From the NCBI GenBank assembly GCA_015844335.1, contig JADLZL010008145.1, positions 1 through 64,000 of the forward strand: a stretch of 64,000 nt of DNA, in the 5' to 3' direction. Of the stretch, positions 1 to 12,099 are shown one piece after another (position 1 is the stretch's first letter; every line of letters starts with the position of its first letter). Source of the DNA: Chrysopogon serrulatus (Eukaryota; Streptophyta; Magnoliopsida; Poales; Poaceae). Position numbers and translations under genes: made by a program. The notes beneath the pieces are model-generated. The model did no database searches, was not told the origin of the DNA, and worked only from the letters and a program-made list of their open reading frames with translations.

Positions 1-2113
1 TATAAAGTCACCTCCGTGAGCTACGACCAAATCTAGACGATAGGGTATATCTACGAGTAACGAAGTCTAAGCACCACGCTTACACTACTGAATACTACTC
101 TAACCCAAGAGCTACAAGGATTAAAAGTACTCAAAAGAGTCACAAAACCAAGTAAAAACAAGATAAACAATGTTACTTACTTGAACTCGTAGTTGATTCC
201 GAAGTAATCTCGTATACAAGCCAACATCGGCGGACGGTGGAGATCAATCCTCAAAGGCGGTGGAGTAAACCCGGTGAACCGGGTTACGAGAGGGCAGCCC
301 CCGGCAGCCCGGCCCGGTCCCGGCCCTGGGTCTCGCCTCGGCCCTCCGCTTTGGTCTCGTGTCTTCTCATTCCTTCCGGAATGTTCCCTCGTGTTGCCGT
401 GGCGTCCCAATCTTGCATTCTATGTAGCGATGTAGCTCAAAAAGTGTGCCATTTCCAATATTTACCTCGCAAAACCATTAATTCACCAAAAACTCATGGA
501 ATTGTTAGTCAAAGCCCTACTTCTAGGTAGATGAATTGCTTTTTATGTCACTTTGGAAGGTTAGTTCACGGTTGGATTTGAACGTTAAGGACCGCCAAGA
601 ACACCCCCCACACTTAGGCTTTTTACTCGTCCTCGAGAAAAGGTTAGATAACTTTAGACATAACTCTAGACAAAGATATCAACATAAGCTCATTCCCTGG
701 TCACTCCTACACTCGTGAGATTCAAATGTCTACCATGCAACTTTGGAGCGTTGAAAAAGTAGAAATCAGCTTGAACAGATTACCTTTATCTCACTCGCTA
801 AGTCCATTGGAGATTTTTTTATAGAATTTTTGAAGCAAAAGCATTGCTTACCTCGCTCCTCAATGTGGTACTCTCAAGTTACTCATTATATGTAGTATTT
901 GTGGATTCTCACTTGCATGAGTGAATACGCTTTCCTTGCAGAACCCACCTCCCCAACAGGGCTATGTGGAGTTCCAAAATGTTTGACGACGGGTTAGTAT
1001 ACTCAGCCTTCTGACACTGCGTCACGAGCTGAAAAGTGATCAGTCCCAAGGAGAGGTGCCAGCACTCCACAGATCCAAGATGCACATGTCCGTGGAAACA
1101 TATGGTGGCTACCTGATTCTATTATGCTCTCATACTTTGAAAGGATATATAGCTCCTCTTGGTCTTTGACTGAAGTGCTTGGATGATTTCAATGGGCTAT
1201 CTTAAATCTTTCTCTTTCTTCTCTTTCTAGAGAGCTAGGCATCTAAGTGTCTTTTGTTCTTTTCAACAATTGGACCCTTCGTCTATTTTTTGAACTCTCT
1301 TTTTCTTTTTGCACTAGCCCTATGTCATCACATGAAAACTTCTGCCAAGATAGAGATTTCCGACGAGATGTTAGGAGCATAGGTGAACGAGATCCTACCA
1401 AAAAGTCTTTTGGGTGCATACCCTCGTGTAAGAGCGAGCATATTTTCTATGTGGACGAGAAAAGGTTGCGCTACTCCCCAGCTGTAGGATAGAGCATATA
1501 TGGAGTGTGAGGTGGATCTTGATCCTCGAGATGTAATCATGTTTCATTAAAGGATATTTAATTAAGCTCGGTATCAATAAATAAGAGTGTTTTTGGAGTG
1601 CGTACTAGCTTTCTCGTTGAATGATTTTTCCTTCGAGTTCCTATGGGTTTGTCTCCCCCACACTTGTTCTCTGTTTTTCTATGCGCAACAAGGTGGAGAC
1701 AAAAGAGCAAAACATATATCGGAGAGAGATGATGACTCTAAAAGACTCAACTTCTTTATCTATCATGAGGCACATTTATTACCACAAGGAATGAAGCGAC
1801 AGCCCAAGCGAACTAATAAACTTGATCTAGCAAAACTCAACTAGCTACTTATTACACGTGTGCCTATTCATCTCGATCTCTAATCCTTCTTCTCTAACTC
1901 CTTGACCCAGCCCTCGAGCGCAGAGCCCTTAGCCACGCACTGCTTCTTTGTGGTCGACCTCTAGATTCTGGCGCTAGCACGGTGGTCCCTATGACCTTTA
2001 TTCACTAAAACTCATAGAATTAGATTAGTCAAAGCCCTACTTCTAGGTAGATGGATTGCTTTTATGTCACTTTGGAAGGTTAGTTGATGGTTGGATTTGA
2101 ATGTTAAGGACCA
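1..2113. repeat. Retroelement-like non-coding DNA
   Basis: No ORF here resembles a known protein. The stretch contains two diverged copies of a block of about 120 bp (about 477-595 and 1998-2113), both including the phrase 'agccctacttctaggtag'. C-rich 'cccccacactt' phrases follow near 604 and 1657. This looks like untranslated or spacer DNA of decayed LTR elements. The second copy ends abruptly where sequence leading into the gypsy remnant begins, so position 2113 is a plausible junction between elements. The family is not identified. Confidence 0.45.
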
Positions 2114-2394
2114 TCCCATGAGAAGATTTGATGCTCTACATCACAAAGAACAAGAAACATCATCAAGGCAACATCATAGTTGAAAGAAAAGAACTTGAGC
2201 ATGCCTACAAAGTGCAAAGACCGTTATATTATATCAAAGCAAAGTATTGACAGAATCAAAAGCAAGATACCCTCAAATTTAAAAGTGCTATATGCGATGC
2301 GATTACATCTAGAAAAATTAAGACACTACTTTTCGGGGAACACAAGATCACGATATAATAACATTTTTCACTCGGAGATATTTTAAGAAACCGT

Positions 2395-3010
2395 GACTCT
2401 ACTGAGGAAGAATTTCAAAATGGCCGATCGAATTGAGAACTTTCAAGATAGATTTCAAGCCAAGAACAACAATAAAATCTCAAGCTTTAACGGACTTCAT
2501 CACAGAATGGATAGAGATCAACCAAAGAGGACCGAAATTATCAATGACATTTGGAAAATGTATTTTGATGGATCACTTAAGCTAGGAGGAGCTAGCACGA
2601 GGTACTCTAATATCACCTGAAGAAAAACAACTCAAATATGTGCTACAAATACTCTAGCAAGCCACAAACAACGAAGCGAGAATATGAAGCACTACTGCAT
2701 GGATTAAAAGTGGCAAAAAACTTAGGGATAAGAAGACTTCTAGTATATGGAGATTTATCGGTGCTAGTCAACCAAATAAACAAAAAGTGGGATTGTACCA
2801 AAGACAACATGGGAGCTTATTGCGCCGAAGTTAGAAAGATGGAGAAAAAACTTTCAAGGACTCGAGGTACACCATGTGCTAAGGGATTCAAACATAGCAG
2901 CAGATGTGTTGGCCAAGTTAGGGTCGACCCGCAGCCAAAAGTACCTCACGGAATTTTCGTAGAAGAGTTATCAGCACCTTCAATAATACAACTTGAAGAC
3001 ATGACAAATG
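2395..3010 (+). pseudogene. Retrotransposon RNase H (RT-RH tail), frameshifted
   Basis: Fragments read in several frames give the start of a gypsy RNase H domain: a tail like 'ALTDFITEW' near 2490, 'MYFDGSLKLGGA' near 2560, then 'EYEALLHGLKVAKNLGIRRL' near 2680-2740. The last matches the EAEYEAL...GD core of Tat-lineage RNase H, followed by a 'VYGDLSVLVNQI' segment holding the second catalytic Asp. The C-terminal part reads 'DSNIAADVLAKLGS' in a shifted frame near 2885-2930. At least three frame changes occur. In an intact element this domain removes RNA from the RNA:DNA hybrid during reverse transcription. It lies directly upstream of the integrase remnant, as expected for gypsy pol. Confidence 0.8.
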
Positions 3011-3229
3011 AGAATAGATATTGATAAAACAACTCGAGATATCTCAATAGATCATGGTCATTCAAGTAGATTGGATGCAAGAGGTCGTATACTTCATCAA
3101 AGAAAGAGATCGCCAAAAAGATAAAAGCAAGCGGGAAAAATAGTAAGAAAGAGTAAAAAATTACGCTATAGTAGGTGACAAACTTTATAAAAGAGCAGCA
3201 GCATCAGGAGTATTGCTCTAGTGTGTCAG

Positions 3230-4350
3230 TCAAATAGAAGGAATCGAAATTTTTGATGAAATCCACAGAGGATGTTGTGGCAATCATGCAGCATCAAAAA
3301 CTCTGGTAGGAAAAGCGTTCAGATCAGGATTTTACTGGCCAATAGCACTCAAAGATGTGAAACATTTGGTCAAGACTTGCAAAAATGTCGATATTTGCAA
3401 AGCAGATCACATGTTTCAGCACATAATTTAATATGTATACCTCAAAGCATGGCCCTTCTCATGTTGGGGACCTGGATCAAGTAGGACCTCGAAGAAAGCA
3501 AAAGGAGGCTTTGAATACATCTTCATAGCAATTGACAAATTCACCAAATGGATTGAATACAAACCACTAGTCAAATACAGTGCAGACAAAGCAATAGAAT
3601 TCATAAAAGAAATCATGCGTAGATTTGGAATACCAAATCAAATAATTATAGATCTCAGCTCACCTTTCACAAAGAAGAGAATTCCAAGAATGGGCTAAAA
3701 AGGCGTGTGATTAAAATAAATTTTGCTTCATGGCTCATTCTCAAGCCAGCGGTCAAGTTGAAAGAGCAAATGGATTGATTCTACAAGGATTAAAGCCAAG
3801 ACTGTATGAAGACTTAAAGGATTGGAGGAGGACAATGAATAGATGAATTACCCAAGCTAGTATGGAGACTAAGAACCCAAATTAGCAGAGCAACAGGATA
3901 TTCTCCTTTTTTCCTAGTATATGGATCGGAAGCGATGTGCAGCCGGACTTGATTTGGGCGGCTCCAAGAATAGAATAGTATAAAGAAGGAGAAGCTAAAG
4001 AAACAAGAAGACTTGAAATTGATTCATTAGAAGAAGTCAGAAATACCGCAATTATTCAGAACACTAGATATCTACAAGGATTAAGAAGACACTATGATAG
4101 AAATACACAATCACGATCATTCAAGGAAGGGGACTTGGTCTTAAAGCTCATACAAAACAAAGATGGAAGACAAAAGCTACTAAGCCCATGGGAAGGACTA
4201 TACAAAAGTCAAAAAAGTAATAGGTCCGGAACATATGAGCTTACCACAATGGACGACGTACCACTAAAAAAATACATGGCATATCGCCCGGCTAAGAAGA
4301 TTCTACAGTTAAAAGAAAGAAAACAACTTCGAGAAGATATCAACAGAAGA
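3230..4350 (+). pseudogene. Retrotransposon integrase, frameshifted
   Basis: The HHCC zinc-binding region starts with 'IHRGCCGNHAASKTLVGKAF' (3260-3315) and continues 'SGFYWPIALKDVKHLVKTCK'. The core follows: 'FEYIFIAIDKFTKWIEYKPL' (about 3510-3570), holding the first catalytic Asp, then 'AIEFIKEIMRRFGIP', and 'AHSQASGQVERANGLI' (3730-3782) with the final Glu of the DDE triad. The stretch around the second Asp is damaged ('IIDLSSPF'). A C-terminal region with 'LVLKLIQNKDGRQKLLSPWE' (4135-4195) matches the conserved end of gypsy integrases. Several stops and frameshifts show that it is dead. An intact protein inserts the cDNA into the chromosome. Confidence 0.8.
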
Positions 4351-4369
4351 CTAGCTATAATAAACAGCA

Positions 4370-4790
4370 CTTTTTTGCCACTTTGTATGGTCTATTTTAG
4401 AGGTTTATGGGTACAACCGAGTTAAGGCATGCGAGAAAACCCAGACTAACTGCACCAAAGACAGTGTTCTATTTTAGAGATTTATGGGTACAACCGAGCT
4501 AAGCTATGCGAGAAAACCCAGTTGTAATAAACAACACTTTTTGCCACTTTGTATGGCCTATTTTAGAGGTTTATGGGTACAACCGAGCTAAGGCATGCGA
4601 GAAAACCCAGACTCACTGCACCAAAGACAATGTTCTATTTTAGAGATTTATGGGTACATCCGAAGCTAAGGCATACGAGAAAACCTAGGCTCCTTTGCAC
4701 CAAAGAAAGTGTTCTATTTTTAAGAGATTTTTGGGTACAACCCGAGCTAAGGCACGCTTGAGAAAACTCAGCTGTGATACACGGCACCTT
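4370..4790 (+). repeat. Tandem repeat A in the gypsy 3' spacer (about 77 bp unit)
   Basis: About five diverged copies of a unit that reads 'tctattttagaggtttatgg', then 'gtacaaccgagctaaggcat', then 'gcgagaaaaccca'. It starts just downstream of the integrase C-terminus. Copies begin near 4390, 4467, 4557, 4631 and 4713. The unit does not code in a consistent frame. Confidence 0.75.
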
Positions 4791-5290
4791 TTTACTACGG
4801 GTTGTTGATGTAACCCTACTAAGGCACATGAGGAAAACCACCATCGATCGTGAAGGCGTCGAAGACCATCAAAGACTTTGGCAAAACAACTACGCCACAA
4901 TATACAAAAGAAGAAAAAATAGACACTTTTTTACTACGGGTTGTTAGTGTAACCTTGCTAAGGTATGCAAAAAACCATCATCAGTCACCGAAGACATCAG
5001 AGGCCATCAAAGACTTTGGCAAAACAACTCTGCCACAACATACAAAAGAAGAAAAAATCAACATTTTTTTACTACGGGTTGTTGGTGTAACCTTGCTAAG
5101 GTATACAAAAAAAACCACCATCAGTCACCGAAGACGTTGAGGCCATCAGCAGTCTACAAGGACTTTGGCAAAATAACTCTGTCACAATATACAAAAGAAG
5201 AAAAATCAATATTTTTTTACTACGAGTTATTGGTGTAACCTTGCTAAGAAAACCACCAAGAATCATCGAAGACATTTGCAAAACAAAACT
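4790..5290 (+). repeat. Tandem repeat B in the gypsy 3' spacer (about 141 bp unit)
   Basis: About 3.5 copies of a unit that opens 'tttttactacgggttgttg', continues with 'tgtaacc.tgctaaggta' and 'aaagactttggcaaaacaac', and ends 'acaaaagaagaaaaaat'. Copies begin near 4790, 4928, 5068 and 5213. The element between integrase and the antisense ORFs therefore contains two adjacent, unrelated tandem arrays. Confidence 0.75.
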
Positions 5291-5501
5291 TTAGCACTAT
5301 TATACACAGACAAAGCACAAGAGTGACGATTATTTAGAAGACTATGAGCTCGCATCGATGAACAAAGAATCGCGAGAGAAAGCTAAAAGCTTTACTTCAA
5401 TAGATAGAAGATAATTAGAGAAGACAACTTCCAAGGTTCCATTAAGCGGAGGAAGATATTTGCAAACGAAAAAAAGGGAAAAGAAGAAGCCCTACTACAA
5501 A

Positions 5502-6510
5502 CTACTCTATAAAATTCTGGAGAACAATATCTCCTGGGTCTACTCTATCAGCAATCCTATCTACGGCCTCCTCAAAACTCTCGATGAGGTCATCCACAGA
5601 ATCCTGATCAAAAGGGAGGGCAAAGTTGAGCATGCTCAGATCTTCACCCATCTCAACCTGGGCGGTTGCAAGAGCAATCCTAGCCCCTTGACGAACGCCA
5701 TGCAGCGCCACTTGATTAACCCGGGCAGGGATATTCCCTACCCGGGTCACCGCGATAGGACCACAGGCGTTGACATGAAGGGCAGTTGTATTCCCAGCTG
5801 CTTGAAGCTCATTGAAACGAGCAGTCATTTCTGCAAGAAGCAAATCAGAACAAACAATCAGAATGACAGAAGGTCAAAAAGGAGCAACTAGGAAAAAACA
5901 ACACTCACCAATGACCTGTAGATCTGCATCCGCAAGTCGCTGTTGAGCAACCCGCGCTCTCTCCTCGGTCGCCTCAAGGGCGGCTTGAAGCTGCACAACA
6001 TGCTGCTCAAGCAAGCCAGTACGGATAGTTTCATCCGCATAACGGGCCCGGCGGCGTTTGCCTCAAAGACGGAGCTCATCGACGCCAGGGACCAAATCAT
6101 CGATCCCCTCGGCGCCCTCCTGCCCCTCAGTAGCTTCCTCAAAAAGCACCGGGGGATCACCCTCTTGTCCCTCAGCAGCTTCCTCCATCGGAGGAGCAGC
6201 CACAGGAGCAACCAACGGAATCACAGGGACCTCTGGAGCAGGAGGAATACCAATCCGGCGAGGGCTGATCCACCTCCTCACTAATCGCCAGAGCAGCGGA
6301 AGATGGGCCGGCACCATCTTCCCCGATATCCACCAACGGCGGCCCGAGCATGAGAAACAAAGACCTTTGCAAAAATACAAAAGAATCAAAACAAGATCGA
6401 GCAAAAAACAGAGAAGAAGTTAAGAAAAACCTACCCAAGCTCAATAAGCCGATGGCGAAGAGGACGAGGGTCAAGATCCTCAATCGCAGGGCGCTTACCT
6501 CGATCATCAT
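5502..6510 (-). pseudogene. Antisense retrotransposon ORF, C-terminal part
   Basis: Read on the minus strand, opposite to pol. The best stretch (5843-5502) contains 'NQVALHGVRQGARIALATAQ' followed by an acidic region ending near 'VDDLIESFEEAVDRIADRV'. This pattern occurs at the C-termini of antisense proteins in grass Tat-lineage elements. Upstream, an Ala/Pro/Glu-rich low-complexity stretch (6400-6060; 'MEEAAEGQEGDPPVLFEEA') continues in shifted frames. It is probably the end of the same antisense product whose N-terminus lies near 11.9 kb. The function of these proteins is not established. Frameshifts show that this copy is inactive. Confidence 0.6.
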
Positions 6511-8510
6511 TGCCAGCCATCAAGAAGATTCTTTGGAAAGGGGCACGAAGAAGCAGCTACTAGGCGCAAAACCCTAACTCTGGAAAGCAGAATGAGTCCT
6601 AGCACAAGCAAGCAGTACGGTTTTATAGAAAGAAAGCTAGAAGCCGAAGCGGTTCACACCCCACGACGTGAACATTAAGGGCACGAATTACCCCCCTAAA
6701 CGTACATTAAGGGCAAAAACGGAAGCAGGTTTACCCATGATGTGTGAGCATCAAGGCTAATTAGAAGAATGAAACGGTCGACATTCTACGAAGCATAAAA
6801 GAACTCTACATCGAAAGACAGCTTGGATAAAGAAACAACCCTGCTATGAAGGACATGTCAATACAAGACAACAACCCTGCCTTAAGAGAAGTCGCTTACA
6901 AAAAGGGAGCAGCTACACTCAGACAGAAAAACAACTCTGCTTCGATGAGCAGACTCAAACAAGGGAATCTACCATAAAGAGATAGATTCGGAAGCTTAAA
7001 AATAATGCAATATATCATTTACAAGAAGACTGTTCAGAAGATAATTTCCCCTCATGCAGGAGGAACAGGAGGGGGCTCACTCCCAAGTTCTATACGGTCA
7101 ACTAATTGGTCTACAAGATCAGACAACTCAGCTTCCACAGAAGCCACTTCAGAAAGGTACTCTTCAGAAGGATTGTCATCTGCTAACCTATTTAAAGGAG
7201 CTAGAGAGGAAAAAAACCTAGAATTAGCCTAAAAGATTACGCACGCAAGTGCGAAAAGTAGACTTCAAAAAGCCATAAAACTGGGTAGGTATTTGAGGAG
7301 CAAAAGTGTTGAAATCTATTTGCTCATCACCCTCAGGACCTATAAAAGAAAAAATATAACTAAAAGAAGCCCAAACCGCTTGAAACCGGGCATTGGCCGC
7401 AGCAAGCTGGTCCTTCAGAGACTGAATGGTAGTAATTGTTCGAAAAATATCTCGGTCAGCATCCTTCCGCATCTATCTGGCTACAATCTGATCAGCAACT
7501 CGGTGGCAATAAGAATCAAGAAGATTCCTTACCTTTTGGGCCTTTCTTCAGAAGATTTCACAACTGTCTTCAAATGATGAACCGCCTTAGAAAGGTTCTC
7601 ATTATTTTGGACAGCAGCTGTTTAACAAAGAAATACAAGTCGAAATAGAAAGCATAAGGAAAAATAACTCAAAAAGAAAAAAGGGTCAAGTAACCTCTTT
7701 GGACACATCTTTTTAGAGACTCAATCACGAGGCCCGAGCCTCAAGCAAAGCCTTCTCATTCTCGAGAAACCAAATTTTTTGCAAAATTCGGGTGCTTTGT
7801 TGCCTTTCCTTTAATAAATCTTCCCTAACTTTCAACAACTCATTTTGATCTACCTCAAGTTTAGAGTTCAATCTTATAGCAACGGTGATTTCCTCGCGAC
7901 CATACAAGCAAATCTTGGTCAATGTAAAAAGACTTGAGAAGAAACATATAAAGTCGGGGAAAGGATAAATTAGGTACCGGAAGTACAAGCTACTAACAAA
8001 AGAATAGCCTTACATTCAGAAGACCACCAAATTTAGTGGAAAATTCATCATAGGAGGATTCCAACTCCGCCAATCGACGTTCACGATTCAAATTCAGGTC
8101 ATCAACACCTGAAAGACTACAAACTGGCGAAGAAGGAGTCTCCTCTTCAGCCTTACCCTGACTACTTGGCAAAGTAGCAGTCAGAATAGAAGAAGCCAAC
8201 GGTTGTGAAGAACTCCCCACAACCAAAGTCAAAGGGGCAGCAGAAACTTCCCCCAGTATAGGTTTAGTTCTAGATGACTCATCAACTTCTGAAGGGAAGT
8301 CAACAAGGTACCCTATTGAAGAAGATAAGAAAGGATCAGACCACAGAACATAGAAAAAGGAAAAAACTCAGAGACAAACAAGACTCACTGGATGGAGAGA
8401 CTTCAACATGCTCGGGAGAAGCCGACTAGCAAAGTAGAAGCCTCAACAAATGAGATAAAAGCGGCCTATAGCACAAAAAAAAAAAAAAAGAAGTCAAAAT
8501 AAGAGGTATT

Positions 8511-10106
8511 TGTTGGTGGCTCTTATTGCCTAATTTCAACCGCCAACATTCTAATAATATCCACTCAAATAATTACCAAACATAGACTTAGGGCTTGCAA
8601 TTAATAAGTTCCACAAGATTGGTGATTCACCTTTTACAGGAGGGCATGTCGGAATAACATAGGATATGTGCACCAAAGCTTATGCAAAACGCAACAAAAA
8701 TCAACACCCGACATGAGCCCAAGAAGGACAGCCCACTACCTAGCAAATTAGGGCCCGAAATAGGAGAATTAGGTCAAAATACAAATCAAATGGACTCCAA
8801 ATGGGCTTTACCTTATGGGGATGGATCCTAGGTATCACTAGAGGCAAAATGGACGAAGAAACAAGCTGAACGGAGCCAAAAATGGTGCAGCCGCACTAGG
8901 GTGCGCCCACACCGTTTCTAGCTCCGTTCGGGCCCAACTTTCGCGTGGAGGTCGACACCGACGTACCCAAGGCGGTTCTGGTGGTTATTGCCTCAATCAA
9001 TGCACCTACAGGTCGGTTTTGAGGTCGGTTTGGGCTATTCAAGAGGGGAAATCTTCCATTCAACCCCCTCCTCTCCACCTATAAAAGGAGGCCTCCACCC
9101 TCCTCATTTCACACACCACCAAGGAGCTCTTCCATTCCATTTGCCAAAGATGTAGTAGCAGTACTAGCCTAGTTGGGAGTTAGGGAGAGGTGCCCAAGTT
9201 TTGGAGGAGTCTTTAGAGGTTCGGTACAATCTTGTATCGTTCGGTCCTCGGAGGTTCGGTATGGTCTTGTATCGTTCCTTTGTTAGACTTTTGTTTCAAT
9301 ATATTGATCTTCTCTTTATTGCTGCAATGTCCTTCATGGTTATCTTGTTCATGCTTTAGTAGTTAGCTAAGTATGGTTAGTATAGTGGTTTACACCTTGA
9401 CATGGGATCTCCGTTCGACCGAATGCTCTAGTTATCATATGTGGCTAGAGTAGTAATCGATAGTGTGGACGTGGTGTCTAGACTATAGGTTACCTGAGGC
9501 TGCGTCCAACCCTCCGGATAGTTGTGGTAGCCCCCGGGGGTGACAGCTCCGACCAGACCTTTGTATTCCACCATGTTAGGGTTGGTGGTTTCGTAGAGCT
9601 TTTGGCAGCCTTCTCCCGGTTACCCTTTCCTAGTCTTTTTGAGAACCGGAAAGATACTGCTGCTCCAAAGTGTCATGGTGTGATTGCAAAGTTTAACCTT
9701 TGCTTAGTTATCTCCTGTAGTATGAGCTAGAATAGAACCACAGTAATAGAGAAGTCACCAGGAACCTTGAACTCTCCCGTTGTCCTCCCAGCTTAGCCGG
9801 TCTGCTCTTTTATCTTTTTATAGAATTCTACTGTGTGTCGCTTATACAAAACTCCTATTTTTACCCTTTTACCCCATGTTAGTTTAGTCGGTACACCAGT
9901 TAGCAGATAGATGATGGTTATTTATCAGTTTCTTTAACCATTGCTTCCCTGAGGATAAATACGATACCCTAGAATACTCCTGGGTGAAAGCTACAACGGT
10001 ATCTGTGCACTTGCTGATTTCTCTGTTTGCGCAAGTTATACCAATAGGCTTTCTAGCGAAATTGCTAGGGACACAAAACTGATGATAATGCTAAGAAATG
10101 CCAACA
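8511..10106 (+). mobile_element. Solo LTR of a Ty3/gypsy-type element
   Basis: The 1596-bp insert begins TGTTGGTGGC and ends GCCAACA, matching inverted ends with TG..CA. It is flanked by a perfect 5-bp duplication GTATT (8506-8510 and 10107-10111). No internal pol or second LTR is present, so LTR-LTR recombination is inferred. The TATA-like box and the orientation of the 3' end ('gctacaacggtat', 'ttgctagggaca') put it on the + strand. It interrupts the older antisense ORF and is therefore younger than the host gypsy element. Confidence 0.85.
9080..9087 (+). promoter_or_regulatory. TATA box of the solo LTR
   Basis: TATAAAAG lies in a C-rich context ('ctccacctataaaaggaggc') about 570 bp into the LTR. 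This is the usual U3 promoter arrangement. It could still drive rightward transcription from the solo LTR, but activity cannot be judged from sequence. Confidence 0.5.
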
Positions 10107-12012
10107 GTATTCATAAAAAGAAGAAAGAAGAAAGAAAACTGCAAGACAAAAGAAAACTTACTTCACAGGTCGTTTAAAACTATCCGGACGCCTACCCTGG
10201 GAAGCAACAAGGACCAGAAGAGAAGAAAAATCAACCTTTCCTTCAGAAGAAGGGGGAAGGTCCAAACCAAGAGAAGAAGAAGAACCCCTAGGTACCTCAG
10301 ACCGCCTGTCACAATAAAGAACAACTCAGAAAAGTAGAAGAGTCAGACTAAAGAACACAGCAAAGCAAAAGAAAACTCACCCACGAACGGCAAGAGGAAT
10401 GGCTCATCTTCATCATCATCTTCAACCTCATGAAGAGTGACAGAAACACCACCTAAAAAGAGAAATGTCAATTAAAAGAGTACAATTAAAACAACAGGAG
10501 CAGAATAATCAATATATCTCACCTATGATAATATTACCTGAAGGAGGTAGAGGAGAAGTAGAAGAAGGGTGCAATTTCTTTCCCACAGGATCAGAAGCAC
10601 CCAAATTTAACCTCTTCCGCCTAGATGTCATAATCATATTAGCAATCTTTGGATCCGGAGTAAACATATGGAACCTGGCCAAAAGAGATCCTCGGAGAAA
10701 AGACTTCTGACCCTAACCTCAGAGCAGAAGAAGAAGAGACTTCAACTCCAGAAGGATCGGCAGTAGGATCAGTAGGAAGAATAAGATCAAAAGTTCGACC
10801 ATAACCCTAAAACCAAGAAAGACAAACAGAAAAATCAGTCAGAAGATATACAAAAGGAAAAGAAGACAACATTTAAGATCACGAATTTTCACCTCTGAGG
10901 GGGGATTGGAAGCAGAATACTCAAGGTCCGGTATCACCGGCATGCAAGGCACATTAGCAAGCATTTTGCCAAGGTGCTCAAAGATCTCCAAAACAGAAAG
11001 TTCAATATCCTAAACAATCCGAGAAGCATCACTGGCACCCTCATATACGAAGCCAAAATGCTCCCTCTGCATCAAAGGTTGCACACGGCAACGAACGAAA
11101 CTTACAATAATACCATGACCAGTAAGACCAGATTCTTTGAGAAATTAAATCCTTTCAAGAAGAGGTTTTAGGGAGGAAACCTCGGCATCAATAACCTTCC
11201 GACTCCAACGGACGGAGGCGAGTGGGAGGCATAGAATAATCGAGAATCAAAGAAAGAAGAAGGCTTAGGAAGATAGAACCACTTACCGTTCCATTTAAGG
11301 GGATCGATAAGAGAGAATTAGAAAAAAAATCAAGTTTTCTACCCTAGACAGATTGCAAAATACAACAACCCAGGGGGGAGGAGAGACATCACTTGCAAAT
11401 TTCAAACAAAAAAGTAGCGAAACAGAGGAAGGTAAGAAGGAATACCAATGAACACCTCGCAAAGGTGAACAAAGGCAGCAAGGAAAAGAATACCATTAGG
11501 GGTAAGATGATGAAGAGAGATCTAAAAGAAGACAAGAAAATCAAGAAGAAAAGAAGAAGGGGGGAAAGTCAAGCCAAACAAAACAAAATTCTGGAACATC
11601 ACCATCTGGGACGGGGTAGGAGCAGGAATAGGATGCTCATGAGGCACCACGTATACAGAAAGACTGCGATGATGGAGAAGACCCTGAGAACAAAGAAGCT
11701 CCATCTCAGCCTCCGTGGTCGTGCAAGCCGACCACTCCTTCTGCAAAGTGCGCATCTTCAGGAAATCGGGACTTTCAATCTTATTAAGAGAAAAATCCTC
11801 ATCTACCTTGGCTTCCTTGCTACCAGCAGCTCCCCTAGATGACCTTTTCCCTATCTCAAAGAAGTAGATCAGCAAGAGCCGCAGACAAGGGCAAAAAGCT
11901 GCGATGACGGTGACAAGAAAGAGGGAGCTCAAAAAGCTAGGGTTTTGAAGTTTGGAAATCTGTCACAAACTTGACCGAAGCGAGTAAGAAGCGAGCAAAG
12001 GATACAGAAGAA

Positions 12013-12022
12013 CTATATATAG
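12013..12022 (-). promoter_or_regulatory. TATA-like site upstream of the antisense ORF
   Basis: CTATATATAG is a palindromic TATA sequence about 80-90 bp upstream (minus sense) of the antisense ATG at 11932. It is a candidate promoter for antisense transcription inside the Tat element. This rests on position and sequence only. Confidence 0.35.
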
Positions 12023-12099
12023 CTCAGAAAAAGCCCATTAAGCCCACTAAGCAACGGTTAACGGAAACATTTTTCTGAAACATCAGATGACGAGGAATA

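Larger units (their letters stand above)
7224..11932 (-). pseudogene. Antisense ORF with gypsy-type/plant mobile domain (PF04195-like)
   Basis: Translation starts at 11932 (minus). The N-terminal domain reads 'GLTFPPSSFLLDFLVFF' near 11545 and, after a frameshift, 'LTPNGILFLAAFVHLCE' and 'IGIPSYLPLFRYFF' (11520-11395). 'LKWNGKWFYLPKPSSFFD' follows near 11300-11240. This order is diagnostic of the 'putative gypsy type transposon' domain (PF04195), related to plant mobile domains. Further downstream lie Ser/Pro-rich segments and coiled-coil-like segments ('LNRERRLAELESSYDEFSTK' near 8080; 'LLKVREDLLKERQQSTRILQ' near 7840; 'KDQLAAANARFQAVWAS' near 7400). The solo LTR at 8511-10106 splits it. A palindromic TATA-like site lies about 85 bp upstream of the start. 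The exon structure is uncertain. Confidence 0.65.

Noticed and set aside
8475..8489. A-run near the solo LTR as another poly(A) scar
   Set aside because: No flanking direct repeat is present, so it is treated as an ordinary homopolymer.
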